Numbered from the stretch's first letter, positions 8,867 through 18,171 are shown. The stretch is 64,000 nucleotides of DNA from Phytobacter massiliensis JC163 (GCF_000321045.1 NZ_HE578945.1:628179-692178); one strand, 5' to 3'. Program-made: numbers and translations. Notes: generated by a model from the sequence alone, not told the origin.

Positions 8867-9295
8867 AAGCACCATATTTTGATGGTGTTGTCAGATATAA
8901 TGTCTGGTGCAATGTCAGCGTTAATATGTATTTTTTTCGTTGCGATATTTATTGTTAATGTGAGTGTGTGGTTTATTTATATATTTTTATGTAGATAACG
9001 AAATTTTAAAAACGATAATGCGACAAATCTTTCTGTTTAGAACCGAAGATCGATACTTGAATAAAATTTCAATAGTTAACAGTTTCTCCACTCGCTGCCT
9101 TAGCCTGACATCACTATAAAATGAGAATGGTTCTTTACTCTGTATAACAAAACACCTGAAAGCGCGCTGGGATGTCAGTTTATGATTTAATTTGTTGAAA
9201 TTTATAGTGAAAATAAATTGTCACCTTCCTGCAGAGCGTTATGTCTACCCTGAAAGCCCTATCTTGAATATGTAAGTTATGTAAGAAATTTTGTG
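8867..9295. other. about 430 bases without a gene
   Basis: Very AT-rich spacer between the ICE regulatory genes and the first zinc-responsive promoter. No frame with a plausible ribosome site is visible on either strand. Confidence 0.5.
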
Positions 9296-9326
9296 TTTAC
9301 ATTAGCAAATGTTATGTTATAACATA
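9296..9326 (+). promoter_or_regulatory. Zur-like operator 1 overlapping a promoter
   Basis: The palindrome TATGTTATAACATA (9313-9326) extends outward with one mismatched pair to TGTTATGTTATAACATATCA (9310-9329). It overlaps the -10 hexamer TATAAC (9318) of a promoter with -35 TTTACA (9296) and a 16-base spacer, so binding would block RNA polymerase. The same TTTACA-spacer-TATAAC layout occurs at operator 5. It precedes the Cys-rich small gene, the porin and the Opp-type importer. Confidence 0.8.
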
Positions 9327-9357
9327 TCATTTATAGCAGCTGTTTGGGGGATTTCAA

Positions 9358-9564
9358 GTGCTTGTCTGGCGTATGCGGTTCATCAAGAAAGATTGGTTTG
9401 ATCTGAGAAGGGATTACATATGTCCGTGTGCTTGTTTACTGTGTATCACCTTGTTATCACTTTGTTGTGCCTGCACAAAGTCATTGAAACTGATTTTTAG
9501 CAATGAGCCAGAAATTTTAACACTGGATGACATTGTGTTGGATACAAGCAAAACCCCAAGCTAG
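9358..9564 (+). CDS. small Cys-rich membrane/lipoprotein-like protein
   Basis: 68 residues from GTG at 9358, 32 bases after operator 1; an ATG at 9373 is an alternative start. After a basic N-terminus (RFIKKDWFDLRRD) there is a cysteine-dense hydrophobic segment, CPCACLLCITLLSLCCAC, whose LLSLC end could act as a lipobox. The remaining 30 residues are acidic. I do not recognise a family. As first gene after a zinc-responsive promoter it may be a metal-handling lipoprotein or a leader. It could also be a chance frame, so confidence is moderate. Confidence 0.45.
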   Translation: MLVWRMRFIKKDWFDLRRDYICPCACLLCITLLSLCCACTKSLKLIFSNEPEILTLDDIVLDTSKTPS

Positions 9565-9624
9565 TTACTGATTTTTCTTTTTACTATTACTGGATTTTTC
9601 CAATACTGAAAACTGGGGTTTGTT

Positions 9625-10341
9625 ATGGATATAAAAGTAGTTGCCTTTACAATCGCATCGTTATTAAGTGCCAATGCTTTAGCAGTCAGTATAGATTATA
9701 GACATGAAGTCAAGGATACAGCTGAAAATTCGCAAAAGGATCGTTTGCTTATTTCGCACAGATTCAGTAATGGTTTCGGATTGTCTTCGGAAGTAAAATG
9801 GAAAACGGGAGATTCTGACGCTGAGAGCAATAAAGTTTACCATGAAAATGTCAGTGATGGCTATGAAGTGGTCCCCAGTTATTTATATCGCCTGAACAAA
9901 TTATTTGCTCTAGAGGGCGGTATCAATCTGGCGGTTGACAGCAGTTATACAAATTACAGACCGTACGTAAAAAGCTACGTATATTTTACCGATGATCTTA
10001 ACTGGTCGTTACGCTTGCGTCCGTTCTACAAGCGTTATAGTGGCAATATCAATACAGAGAAGGATACACAGGAAAAGGGGGTTACAGTAACCTCCGTTGT
10101 CGGTTATCGTCTGCCGGGGAACTGGGGAATGGAATATGAACTGGAATACCATAAAACCAACTCTGAATATTATTCGCCGGTTGCAGACAATAAAGATTAT
10201 CAGTGGACCCACGATATTAAAGTTTCTTACGCGATAGATAAAAACTGGAAACCCTATGTGGCCGTTGCTAACGTCCCGGGCAGTAAATATACGGACGAGC
10301 GTCAGACGCGTTATCGCGTCGGGGTAACCTACAGTTTCTGA
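9625..10341 (+). CDS. KdgM/NanC-family outer-membrane porin
   Basis: 238 residues: signal peptide (cleavage after SANALA, residue 20), then a 12-strand-like beta barrel with alternating aromatic residues and terminal F (VGVTYSF). The opening VSIDYRHEVKD...RLLISHRF.NGFGLSSEVKW is typical of the KdgM/NanC/OmpL family of small monomeric channels for acidic oligosaccharides and sugar acids. Here it lies between a Zur-like promoter and an ABC importer, so it probably admits the importer's substrate, perhaps a zinc complex or metallophore. That substrate is inferred, not shown. Confidence 0.85.
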   Translation: MDIKVVAFTIASLLSANALAVSIDYRHEVKDTAENSQKDRLLISHRFSNGFGLSSEVKWKTGDSDAESNKVYHENVSDGYEVVPSYLYRLNKLFALEGGINLAVDSSYTNYRPYVKSYVYFTDDLNWSLRLRPFYKRYSGNINTEKDTQEKGVTVTSVVGYRLPGNWGMEYELEYHKTNSEYYSPVADNKDYQWTHDIKVSYAIDKNWKPYVAVANVPGSKYTDERQTRYRVGVTYSF

Positions 10342-10400
10342 TAATGACTTCCAGTCCTTCAAAAACTGCAATAGCGAAAAATTTTAGCAGGGAAATATTA

Positions 10401-12029
10401 ATGAAAGTATCTGATTACTTTGCACCGCTGTACTCATCCAGTGTGATTGCCAGTACACTGATTTTTACTCCTTTCGTATTTTCAGCTGAGACTTCTGCTC
10501 AGGCTGGCACTGATACGGTTGTCATCCTGGAGAGCTACGAGCTTGGCCGCTACAATCCGGTGCTGGGCCACGGACGAAGTGGCGAGTCGCATATCTATCA
10601 GGGACTCTACCGGGTAGAAACGGGGGTTTTTGACCGCCAGCCTCAGTTGAATCCAAAACTGGCATCCGGTCCGGCAGTTGCCAGTGAAAATAATAAGGTT
10701 TGGACAGTTCCCTTACGCACAAATGTGAAATTTTCTGACGGAACGGCTTTTGGTCCGGAAGATGTTGTCGCAACCTACAAGGCACTGATTGATCCCCGTT
10801 CAGCTTCCACTGAAATTTCCACCTGGGATAATATCGAAAACGTTGAATCAGAAAAGGATGCTGTTAAATTTACTCTTAAAGAGCCGTTGGCTAATTTCGA
10901 CCGTCGGCTGATTAATGGTATTGCGCCATCAGAAGCTTTTGACTTCGCTCATCTGGGCCGCGCAGAAACCTCTCCCCTTAATAATAAACCCGTGGGTACC
11001 GGCCCGTATGCGCTCACCGAGTTACGACCGGATCAGGCAATCCTGACAGCACGGCCTGATTACTGGGGACCGAAGCCCAAAGTTAACAAAATTATTTTCC
11101 GTTATACCGCCGATGATAATGCACGTGCCCAGCAGCTCAGAGCCGGAGAAGGTGACGGAACCGTTCTGCCCGCAGAGCTGGCTTCTACATTTAAATCCCC
11201 TGAATTTAATGTCATTTCGGTTAAATCCGGAGACTGGCGTGCAATCAGCCTTCCGGCCGGAAACCCTGTCACAGGGGATGATGCTATCCGACTGGCTGTA
11301 AACTATGCGGTTAATCGTGAAAATATGGTTAAGTATGTACTGAAAGGATACGGTGTCGCTAATTCTACATTCCTGGCCCCCTTTTATGGTGAAGCATACG
11401 ATCCGGCGCAGGAATTTACCTACAACCCTGAACGGGCTAAAAAAATTCTGGATGAAGCTGGCTGGAAACCCGGACCGGATGGTATTCGGGTTAAAAACGG
11501 TCAGCGAGCCGCGTTTGAGGTCATTTATTACCCTAATCGCGATCGCTCCCGTCGGGATCTTACGCTTGCTGCAGTGAACGACTTAAAGAAAATCGGCATT
11601 CAGGTGACCCCTTCAGCAAGGGACTCCAAGTCTGTTACGCGTGAAGTTTACGCAAACACCCCTGTCATGTTGGGCGGCGGCGTGGTGCCGTATTCTGTTG
11701 ACGGACAGATTTACCATATCCTGCACTCAAAATATGCTGAACCCGGTGTTGGCGCAAACTGGGATAATGCCTCTGATTACCGTAGTCCGGTAATAGACCG
11801 TTTACTCGATGAAGCCCGTGCCCAGACCGACAGCCATAAACAGGCAGAACTCTACCGGGAAGTTCAGGAGGAATACCACAAAAAACCTGCCGTACTGCAA
11901 CTGGTTTATCTGAACCATGTTTACGTCCAGCGGGAACAGGGCTTCAAGAATGTTAAAGAAATCCTGGAGCCGCATTCCCACGGTGTAGGTTTTGGCCCCT
12001 GGTTCGCGATTGAGGAATGGGGAAAGTAA
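10401..12029 (+). CDS. ABC importer substrate-binding protein, family 5 (Opp/Dpp/Nik type)
   Basis: 542 residues from ATG 10401 (the frame is open 19 codons upstream but overlaps no ribosome site). It has a signal peptide (hydrophobic to about residue 28) and the SBP_bac_5 plan: NPVLGHGRSGESHIYQGLYR near the start, then FSDGTAFGPEDVVATYKALIDP and the GTGPYALTELRPDQAILTARPDYWG signature. Members bind peptides, nickel or metallophore complexes in the periplasm. It begins a five-gene importer operon with overlapping genes. Control by operator 1 suggests zinc-complex uptake, comparable to CntA/ZrmA-like systems; no metallophore biosynthesis genes are visible nearby. Confidence 0.9.
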   Translation: MKVSDYFAPLYSSSVIASTLIFTPFVFSAETSAQAGTDTVVILESYELGRYNPVLGHGRSGESHIYQGLYRVETGVFDRQPQLNPKLASGPAVASENNKVWTVPLRTNVKFSDGTAFGPEDVVATYKALIDPRSASTEISTWDNIENVESEKDAVKFTLKEPLANFDRRLINGIAPSEAFDFAHLGRAETSPLNNKPVGTGPYALTELRPDQAILTARPDYWGPKPKVNKIIFRYTADDNARAQQLRAGEGDGTVLPAELASTFKSPEFNVISVKSGDWRAISLPAGNPVTGDDAIRLAVNYAVNRENMVKYVLKGYGVANSTFLAPFYGEAYDPAQEFTYNPERAKKILDEAGWKPGPDGIRVKNGQRAAFEVIYYPNRDRSRRDLTLAAVNDLKKIGIQVTPSARDSKSVTREVYANTPVMLGGGVVPYSVDGQIYHILHSKYAEPGVGANWDNASDYRSPVIDRLLDEARAQTDSHKQAELYREVQEEYHKKPAVLQLVYLNHVYVQREQGFKNVKEILEPHSHGVGFGPWFAIEEWGK

Positions 12030-12032
12030 TCA

Positions 12033-13037
12033 ATGAAAGTATCTGCCGGGCGGTGGCATCGCCGCCGCCATGAAATTCTATTGATGGTCAGCAGGCGCGT
12101 GGCTTTCCTGGTACCTTTGCTACTGCTGGTGACGCTGGGCATCTTTGCCCTCGCCACGGTCAGCCCTTACGATCCGCTTGATGCGTATCTGGGGGGATTG
12201 GCGGGGGGGATGACCCATGCCCAGCAGGCTAGTCTGGCCGCAACGTTGCATCTGGATATGCCCTGGTATGCGGCATGGTGGGAATGGATCAAAGGCATAT
12301 TTTCTGGCGATCCAGGAACTTCCAGAGCGTATCAGCAACCTGTGATGCAGGTCATGCATCAGCGTCTGCCCTGGACACTTCTGCTGGGACTCACCGGCCT
12401 GTTCATCAGCGTATTTCTCGCGTTTGTGCTCGGCGTTCGTGCCGGACTTCATCCGAACGGCTGGGTGGATCGCGCCATTTCAGTCCTGGCGACCATTTTA
12501 CAGACCATACCGCCTTTCGTGCTGGCACTCGCAGCCTTGAGTATTTTCGCGTTGTACCTCAACTGGCTTCCGACCGGGGGGCTTACCTGGCCTGGTCAGG
12601 AAACCACCCTGACATCAACCATCGTGCATCTGATCCTGCCGGGTAGTGTACTGGGAATCACGCAACTTCCTTGGCTGATCCTTAGCCTGCGGGAGTCAAT
12701 ACTGGATGTGCTGGCTTCTGATGCCATACGCGGGGCCCGTGTCCGCGGGATCCCTTATAGCCGGATTATTAGCCATCATGTCATACCGACAGCTCTGCCA
12801 CCGTTCATCGCTCTAGTGGGGTCAAGGCTACCGGAGTTGGTTGCGGGCTCTGTTCTGGTGGAAGCCATCTTTGCCTGGCCGGGGTTGGGGAGTGCGCTTG
12901 TCCGGAGTGCACAGTCTCTGGATTTCCCGTTACTGACATTCCTGACCGTCGCCATAACGGTACTTGTCCTTGCCGGCAATCTTCTATCCGACGTTCTGTT
13001 TGTTATTCTTGATCCGCGGGTTGACGCTGATGCTTAA
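12033..13037 (+). CDS. ABC importer permease, DppB/NikB type
   Basis: 334 residues with about six membrane helices and the inner-membrane permease motif around SDAIRGARVRGIPYSRIISHHVIPTAL (EAA loop that contacts the ATPase). It starts three bases after the substrate-binding protein stop. Together with the next gene it forms the heterodimeric channel of the importer. The N-terminal arm LMVSRRVAFLVPLLLLVTLGIFALATVSPYDPLD matches the DppB/OppB/NikB family. Confidence 0.9.
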   Translation: MKVSAGRWHRRRHEILLMVSRRVAFLVPLLLLVTLGIFALATVSPYDPLDAYLGGLAGGMTHAQQASLAATLHLDMPWYAAWWEWIKGIFSGDPGTSRAYQQPVMQVMHQRLPWTLLLGLTGLFISVFLAFVLGVRAGLHPNGWVDRAISVLATILQTIPPFVLALAALSIFALYLNWLPTGGLTWPGQETTLTSTIVHLILPGSVLGITQLPWLILSLRESILDVLASDAIRGARVRGIPYSRIISHHVIPTALPPFIALVGSRLPELVAGSVLVEAIFAWPGLGSALVRSAQSLDFPLLTFLTVAITVLVLAGNLLSDVLFVILDPRVDADA

Positions 13038-13875
13038 AATCTTATCGCTTTTTCCGCGCTACCTGAACATTCCCCTGTGTGTGACATGGGCAGCATTTTT
13101 CTTCATCATTGGTTATGCCGTTCTTGTTCCCTGGGCGAGCGATGTCGATCCAGTGATGACGGATTTCACTATGTCAGGGTTACCTCCTGGCGAGCAGGCT
13201 GTGTTTGGAACGGATTCTGACGGGCACGATCTTTTTGTACGTATCGCACAGGGGCTGCGTATCTCGTTGGTTATTTCAACGATAACGGCTGCTTTTTCCT
13301 GTGTCTTCGGCATTATTCTCGGCACGCTTGCCGGAATGAGCGGAGGGTGGGTTGACCGCGCCATTATGCGTACAACCGATGGCGTAAATGCGCTTCCTCA
13401 TCTCCTGATTGGGATACTGATCGTCTCGCTTTTTAAGGGCTCTGTTATCGCCATTATTGCTTCTCTGGTTCTGACCCACTGGACTTATATCGCCCGGGTG
13501 GTACGGGCCCAGATCATTGGCATAAGGCATGCGGAATTTATTGAAGCCGCGTGGCTCTCGGGCATGAACCGGTGGCAGATAATATGGCACCACCTGACAC
13601 CTGCGGCTCTGGGGCAGGCACTGATCGGGTTAGTACTGCTTATTCCTCATACTATCTGGCATGAATCGACACTATCTTTCCTCGGGCTTGGACTTCCTCC
13701 CCACATGCCATCGCTGGGAACACTATTATCCGATGCGCAGGGCGCGATGCTTCTGGGGCACTGGTGGATGTTACTTTTTCCCTGCCTGTTTCTGATTGGC
13801 GCAACATTATCCGTATCGATCATCGGCAATGATTTGAGAAAGCGGATCACCGGTAAACAGGAGGCATTCAGATGA
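13030..13875 (+). CDS. ABC importer permease, DppC/NikC type
   Basis: 281 residues from ATG 13030, overlapping the previous stop by 8 bases. It shows the DppC/OppC features: HxxGTDSDGHDLFVR-like segment after the first helix (FGTDSDGHDLFVRIAQGLRISL), about five further helices and the EAA loop near EFIEAAWLSGMNRWQIIWHHLTPAAL. Second permease subunit of the family 5 importer. The frame is open further upstream, but the overlapping ATG fits the compact operon. Confidence 0.9.
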   Translation: MLKILSLFPRYLNIPLCVTWAAFFFIIGYAVLVPWASDVDPVMTDFTMSGLPPGEQAVFGTDSDGHDLFVRIAQGLRISLVISTITAAFSCVFGIILGTLAGMSGGWVDRAIMRTTDGVNALPHLLIGILIVSLFKGSVIAIIASLVLTHWTYIARVVRAQIIGIRHAEFIEAAWLSGMNRWQIIWHHLTPAALGQALIGLVLLIPHTIWHESTLSFLGLGLPPHMPSLGTLLSDAQGAMLLGHWWMLLFPCLFLIGATLSVSIIGNDLRKRITGKQEAFR

Positions 13876-14726
13876 TCCTAATGATTGATAAATTAACTGT
13901 ACGGATACCGCTAAGGCAGGGGGGAATGGTGCATTCTGCAACGAATATTTCGTTGACCCTTGAACGGGGTAAAATTCATGCCCTTATTGGCGAATCCGGA
14001 TGCGGAAAGTCCACCATTGCGCAGGCTATCACAGGTCTGTTACCTGCAACCGCACGGGTAACAGGAAAAGTGGTTTATTCTGGACAGAATATCCTTGGAA
14101 AACAAAATCATTTCTCTGGAAGACACATTGCGCTTATCCCTCAGTCTGCTGCCACTTTTCTGACACCTGTCCGGACCGTAGGCGCACAACTGGCGGAAAC
14201 CATCGCCATACTAAAAGGTTCCTTGTCGCCGGAACAGTTAATGGTTCAGGTTGATCTTGACCCTGATGTACTGGAACTTTATCCACATGAAATTTCGGGA
14301 GGGATGGCTCAACGCGCGGCAGTGGCATTTGCCCTGGCGGGTGCACCTGACATTGTCATTGCAGATGAACCCACAGCGTCTCTGGATCCGGAGCGTAAAG
14401 CGGGAATGTTTCGTCTGCTACGTCAGATTGCCAATCACGGGACTGCCGTTATGTTGATTACACATGACATCAGCGCGCTTGTTGATACCGGCGTGGCAGA
14501 CAGGGTGAGCGTCTGTTATGCCTCACGAATTGTTGAAAGTGGCGAGGCAAAAATAGTGTTAAAGGGCGGTGCACAAAGCCGATATACACAAGACTTACTG
14601 GCTGCCTTGCCCCGAAATGGGTTACACCGGATGCCTGGAAGACCGCCGGAACTGACAAACCTTGCCGATGATTACACTTATGAAACACGGCTCGCTTTAT
14701 CGGAGGAGGCGCAATGCAGGGTTTAG
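13872..14726 (+). CDS. ABC importer ATPase, DppD/NikD type
   Basis: 284 residues. Walker A GESGCGKST near residues 40-48, signature ISGGMAQR, Walker B DIVIADEPTASLD and switch His in THD are all present. The start ATG overlaps the permease stop (ATGA). One of two ATPases energising the family 5 importer at the cytoplasmic face. Confidence 0.92.
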   Translation: MILMIDKLTVRIPLRQGGMVHSATNISLTLERGKIHALIGESGCGKSTIAQAITGLLPATARVTGKVVYSGQNILGKQNHFSGRHIALIPQSAATFLTPVRTVGAQLAETIAILKGSLSPEQLMVQVDLDPDVLELYPHEISGGMAQRAAVAFALAGAPDIVIADEPTASLDPERKAGMFRLLRQIANHGTAVMLITHDISALVDTGVADRVSVCYASRIVESGEAKIVLKGGAQSRYTQDLLAALPRNGLHRMPGRPPELTNLADDYTYETRLALSEEAQCRV

Positions 14727-15349
14727 TAGCCAGTGATGTTGTTGTTGAGTTCAGACGCCCTGGCGGGCAACAAATGCGTATCCTTGATCGGGTTGACCTT
14801 ATTATACCTCCTGGGAAAATAGTGGGATTAACTGGACCGTCAGGACGGGGAAAAACAACGCTCGGGCGGGTCATGGCTGGCCTTGTTATCCCCACGGCCG
14901 GCCGTGTTATCTGTAATGGTATTGAGGTCAAAAATGTCCGGACCCGTTCCGGTGCAGCGACCCGTGGCAAAATCGGTATGGTATTCCAGTCTCCCCGGCG
15001 TTCATGCGATCCCCGGCTGACGTTAAAGAAAACGATCATGCAGACAGCCAGGCCTGATGCTGATATTGAAGCCATTCTGGCAAGAGTGGTCCTGACGCCA
15101 GACCTGCTTAACCGATATCCTGGTCAGGTGTCTGACGGACAGCTCCAGAGAGCAGCAATGGCAAGGGCACTGGCAACGAAGCCTGACTTTATGATTCTGG
15201 ATGAAATGTCGTCCATGCTGGATCCTGCGACAACGGCAACACTGATGGATGCGGTAACACAATTTGTTAATCAAGGCGGTGGCGTGCTGATGATAAGTCA
15301 CGATCATGAACTTGTTGATGCGGTTTCCGATGAGCTCAGACAGCTTTGA
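14714..15349 (+). CDS. ABC importer ATPase, DppF/NikE type
   Basis: 211 residues, overlapping the first ATPase by 13 bases. Walker A GPSGRGKTT, signature VSDGQLQR (D in place of the usual G), Walker B FMILDEMSSMLD and a switch His (SHDHEL) are visible. It is shorter than typical DppF (about 330) because it lacks the C-terminal oligopeptide-transporter extension, as in NikE-like subunits. It ends the operon; 200 bases of spacer with operator 2 follow. Confidence 0.9.
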   Translation: MQGLVASDVVVEFRRPGGQQMRILDRVDLIIPPGKIVGLTGPSGRGKTTLGRVMAGLVIPTAGRVICNGIEVKNVRTRSGAATRGKIGMVFQSPRRSCDPRLTLKKTIMQTARPDADIEAILARVVLTPDLLNRYPGQVSDGQLQRAAMARALATKPDFMILDEMSSMLDPATTATLMDAVTQFVNQGGGVLMISHDHELVDAVSDELRQL

Positions 15350-15555
15350 CATGCACACTTATTGTCTACCCAGTAGTCCGATAGTTAACCTGTTTACAAA
15401 AACTGTTGCTGGTCATGCTGATGGTTTATTCCCGGTTAAGCGGGCTAATTAACCCAAAGTGATGAACCATCCGGGACTGGCAGATAAAGCTGAAAGAATA
15501 GATTTGTTGCCATGATTTTCCCCGAATCAAAATACAGATTAGCTTAACCACTTAT

Positions 15556-15575
15556 TGTTATGTTATAACATACTG
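15556..15575 (+). promoter_or_regulatory. Zur-like operator 2
   Basis: Perfect 14-bp palindrome TATGTTATAACATA (15559-15572), without matching outer flanks. It lies 34 bases before the ATG of the first COG0523 gene. A TATAAC within it can serve as -10; no clear -35 is seen. Confidence 0.78.
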
Positions 15576-15605
15576 ACCATGAGCGGAATGAAAAGAAGGC
15601 TTAGC

Positions 15606-16955
15606 ATGAATACAGATAATCGTATTCCCGTTACCGTTCTGACCGGGTTTCTGGGATCAGGCAAAACCACACTACTGAACAATATTCTCAGCCAGCAGCA
15701 CGGCCTGCGGGTGGCGGTTATTGAGAACGAATTCGGTGAAATCGGTATAGATGATGCATTGGTCATCAATGCAGATGAAGAAGTCTTTGAGATGAATAAT
15801 GGCTGCATCTGCTGCACGGTGCGGGGCGATTTGATTCGTATCCTGAGTCGTCTGATGCGCCGCCGCGATAAGTTTGACCGTATCCTGATCGAAACCACCG
15901 GGATGGCCAATCCCGGGCCGGTTTCACAGACTTTCTTCGTTGATGATGAAGTTAGTTCTGCACTTCGTCTTGACGGTATCATCACAGTGGTGGATGCCAA
16001 ACATGCCGGTTTGCATCTGGACGACAGCAGTGAACTTTGCGAACAAATCGCATTTGCCGATGTTCTCCTGGTGAATAAGGCCGATCTTGTCTCGCCCGCT
16101 GAACTGGACGAACTGGAGGTTCGCCTGCGCAGCATGAACGCCCTGGCGCGGATCCAACGCACCGTGAATGCAGAAGTTGATATCCCTACGGTGCTGGATG
16201 TCGGTGGGTTTGATTTACAGCGCGTCTTACAGGAACGTCCACAGTTTCTGGAACCTGAATATCCGTTTGAGTGGGCAGGCATTTGGCATTTACCGGCGGG
16301 CGTAACCGAACTGCATTACACCACCGGGCCTGATCCGTCCATCGATGTTTTGTTTACTGCCATACCTGAAAGCAACGAACACGCCTTTATGCAGCTTATC
16401 GCGCAGGCTGATAACGCATTTTCCCGTGACAGTTTGCGGGGGGAAGTGGATGTTGAACTGGTTCCTTCACCTCGGGTTGTATCGCTCCTGGTCCCTGAAA
16501 CCGGAGCACAGACGCTCAGAATGGCGATCCCCGAAGAGGGAAACTATGCACTGGTAACCGAGCATCTGCCCGAAGAGTTTGAGCTGGCGCTGTACTGCAA
16601 TAATGTGGCGCAAAAGCCTGTCATATCCCGCGCCTTCAGCGCAGCACACAGCCATGACGAGGAAGTGACGTCCGTAGGTATTACCGTGGAAGGTGCGTTA
16701 TCGGAATATAAATTGAACAACTGGTTACGATTGCTATTGTCATCGCGGGGACAGGATATCTTCCGCTCCAAGGGCATCCTGAACCTGGCAGGAAAAGACC
16801 AGCGGGTGGTTTTTCAGGGGGTTCATATGCTGATGGATGTCAATGTTGATCGTGAATGGAAAGTCGGAGAGCCAAGACGCAGTGAGATCGTCTTTATTGG
16901 TCGCAATCTGGATCGTCAGATGTTGATCCGGGGAGTACAGGCATGTCTGGCGTGA
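15606..16955 (+). CDS. COG0523 GTPase, putative zinc metallochaperone
   Basis: 449 residues from ATG 15606 (upstream in-frame ATGs lie close to the operator and lack better sites). Walker A GFLGSGKT (residues 14-21), the metal-binding CxCC motif in NNGCICCTVRGD, NKAD guanine motif and a C-terminal CobW_C domain ending near WKVGEPRRSEIVFIGRNLD. A short HSHDEE segment may also bind metal. Zur-regulated COG0523 proteins are thought to deliver zinc to selected enzymes under starvation. Longer than YjiA (about 320). Coupled to the WD40 gene by a 13-base overlap. Confidence 0.92.
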   Translation: MNTDNRIPVTVLTGFLGSGKTTLLNNILSQQHGLRVAVIENEFGEIGIDDALVINADEEVFEMNNGCICCTVRGDLIRILSRLMRRRDKFDRILIETTGMANPGPVSQTFFVDDEVSSALRLDGIITVVDAKHAGLHLDDSSELCEQIAFADVLLVNKADLVSPAELDELEVRLRSMNALARIQRTVNAEVDIPTVLDVGGFDLQRVLQERPQFLEPEYPFEWAGIWHLPAGVTELHYTTGPDPSIDVLFTAIPESNEHAFMQLIAQADNAFSRDSLRGEVDVELVPSPRVVSLLVPETGAQTLRMAIPEEGNYALVTEHLPEEFELALYCNNVAQKPVISRAFSAAHSHDEEVTSVGITVEGALSEYKLNNWLRLLLSSRGQDIFRSKGILNLAGKDQRVVFQGVHMLMDVNVDREWKVGEPRRSEIVFIGRNLDRQMLIRGVQACLA

Positions 16956-17980
16956 CAGATAGTACTGAATTTCAACAGCAGCTGGTTCCATTGTGGGCGA
17001 CGAATGCTAATGACTATATCAACCTGTTAGCCTGGTCGCCGTCTGGGGGATTACTGGCTTGCGCTAGCGCAGATGGCGAGGTTGCGCTTTACTCGGGGGA
17101 TGACGGTCGTCTGCTATGGCGGCATTCAGCACATGAATTAGGTACGACGGCGCTGGCCTGGTCGCCGGACGGGCAGAAACTCGCCAGCGGGGGCCAGGAT
17201 GATTCTATTGTGATATGGGAGCCGGTAACCGGCGAACCCTCCGCATGCTGGAAAGCGGGGCGGGGCTGGGTGGAAAAACTGGCCTGGTCATCTGGTGGTA
17301 TGCTTGCCAGCATTGCCGGTAAGCAACTCAAACTGTGGGATGACCGGGGGTTACTTAAGCAGGCTTTTGAGCCTGTGGACAGCACGCTGACAGGGCTGGA
17401 ATGGATGGCTGACGGCAGTATTGTGACGTCGTGTTACGGTCAGGTCAGCCACTGGCAACCCGGCAAAGCAGAGCCAATACGAAATTATTCCTGGAAAGGA
17501 TCATTACTCAGTCTGGCCGCCAGTCCGGATGGTGCGTGGATAACAGCAGGCAGCCAGGAAGGTATCGTGCTGCTTTGGGCGAAATCTGTAGAAAAATCGT
17601 GCCAGATGAGTGGTTATAACTCAAAGGTTCGTCATCTCTGTTGGAGCCATGATGGGCAGTTGTTTGCTACTGGTGCTGGGGAGGAAATCCTGATCTGGGA
17701 TTGCAGTGGCGAGGGCCCGGAAGGCACTGAGCCTGATTACCTGCCGGTACATCTGGGAACAATTACGGCGCTGTCGTTCAGTCCCGTTAGTCAATGGCTT
17801 GCCAGCGGTGCGGAGGACGGCATCCTGTTCCTTTATGATGCTGGAACACGGCAGGAACTGGCGATTCTGGCTGATGACGAAGCAGTTAGCGCGCTGTGCT
17901 GGCATCCGGAGGGGGAATATCTGACCTCAGGTTATGCGGATGGAACAGTCAAATTGCTGCGGCTGACCGGTCACGACTGA
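16943..17980 (+). CDS. WD40-repeat protein
   Basis: 345 residues made of about seven WD40-type blades (repeated LAWSPDGQKLASGGQDDSIVIWE-like units ending in W or L plus D), predicted to form one beta propeller without signal peptide, so cytoplasmic. WD40 proteins are uncommon in enterobacteria. It overlaps the COG0523 gene by 13 bases and lies in a Zur-controlled unit, so it may scaffold the GTPase and its clients. Function unknown. Confidence 0.88.
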   Translation: MSGVTDSTEFQQQLVPLWATNANDYINLLAWSPSGGLLACASADGEVALYSGDDGRLLWRHSAHELGTTALAWSPDGQKLASGGQDDSIVIWEPVTGEPSACWKAGRGWVEKLAWSSGGMLASIAGKQLKLWDDRGLLKQAFEPVDSTLTGLEWMADGSIVTSCYGQVSHWQPGKAEPIRNYSWKGSLLSLAASPDGAWITAGSQEGIVLLWAKSVEKSCQMSGYNSKVRHLCWSHDGQLFATGAGEEILIWDCSGEGPEGTEPDYLPVHLGTITALSFSPVSQWLASGAEDGILFLYDAGTRQELAILADDEAVSALCWHPEGEYLTSGYADGTVKLLRLTGHD

Positions 17981-17989
17981 GAGAAGCAA

Positions 17990-18171
17990 ATGAAGAGAGA
18001 ACCGCTAACGATTCTGAACGGTTTTCTTAGTCCAGGTAAAACCACGCGGTTAAAAATTTGTTAATGCAGACACCCCAGCCGCAGCTTCGATGTGCGTCAT
18101 CGTGAACGATTTGAGCGAACAGGATGTCGGCGGCGTCCTGATTGCCCGTACAGAAATCAAGAAGGAACACC
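17990..18171 (+). pseudogene. remnant of another COG0523 GTPase gene
   Basis: A start with MKREPLTILNGFLSPGKTT is the N-terminal Walker A region of a COG0523 protein, but the frame stops after 24 codons (18064). Further on another frame reads MCVIVNDLSEQDVGGVLIARTE, matching the next conserved segment of COG0523 (compare [16 protein letters not shown] in the gene at 22273). All later parts, including CxCC, are missing. This is the relic of a third COG0523 gene in the operon. Confidence 0.75.
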
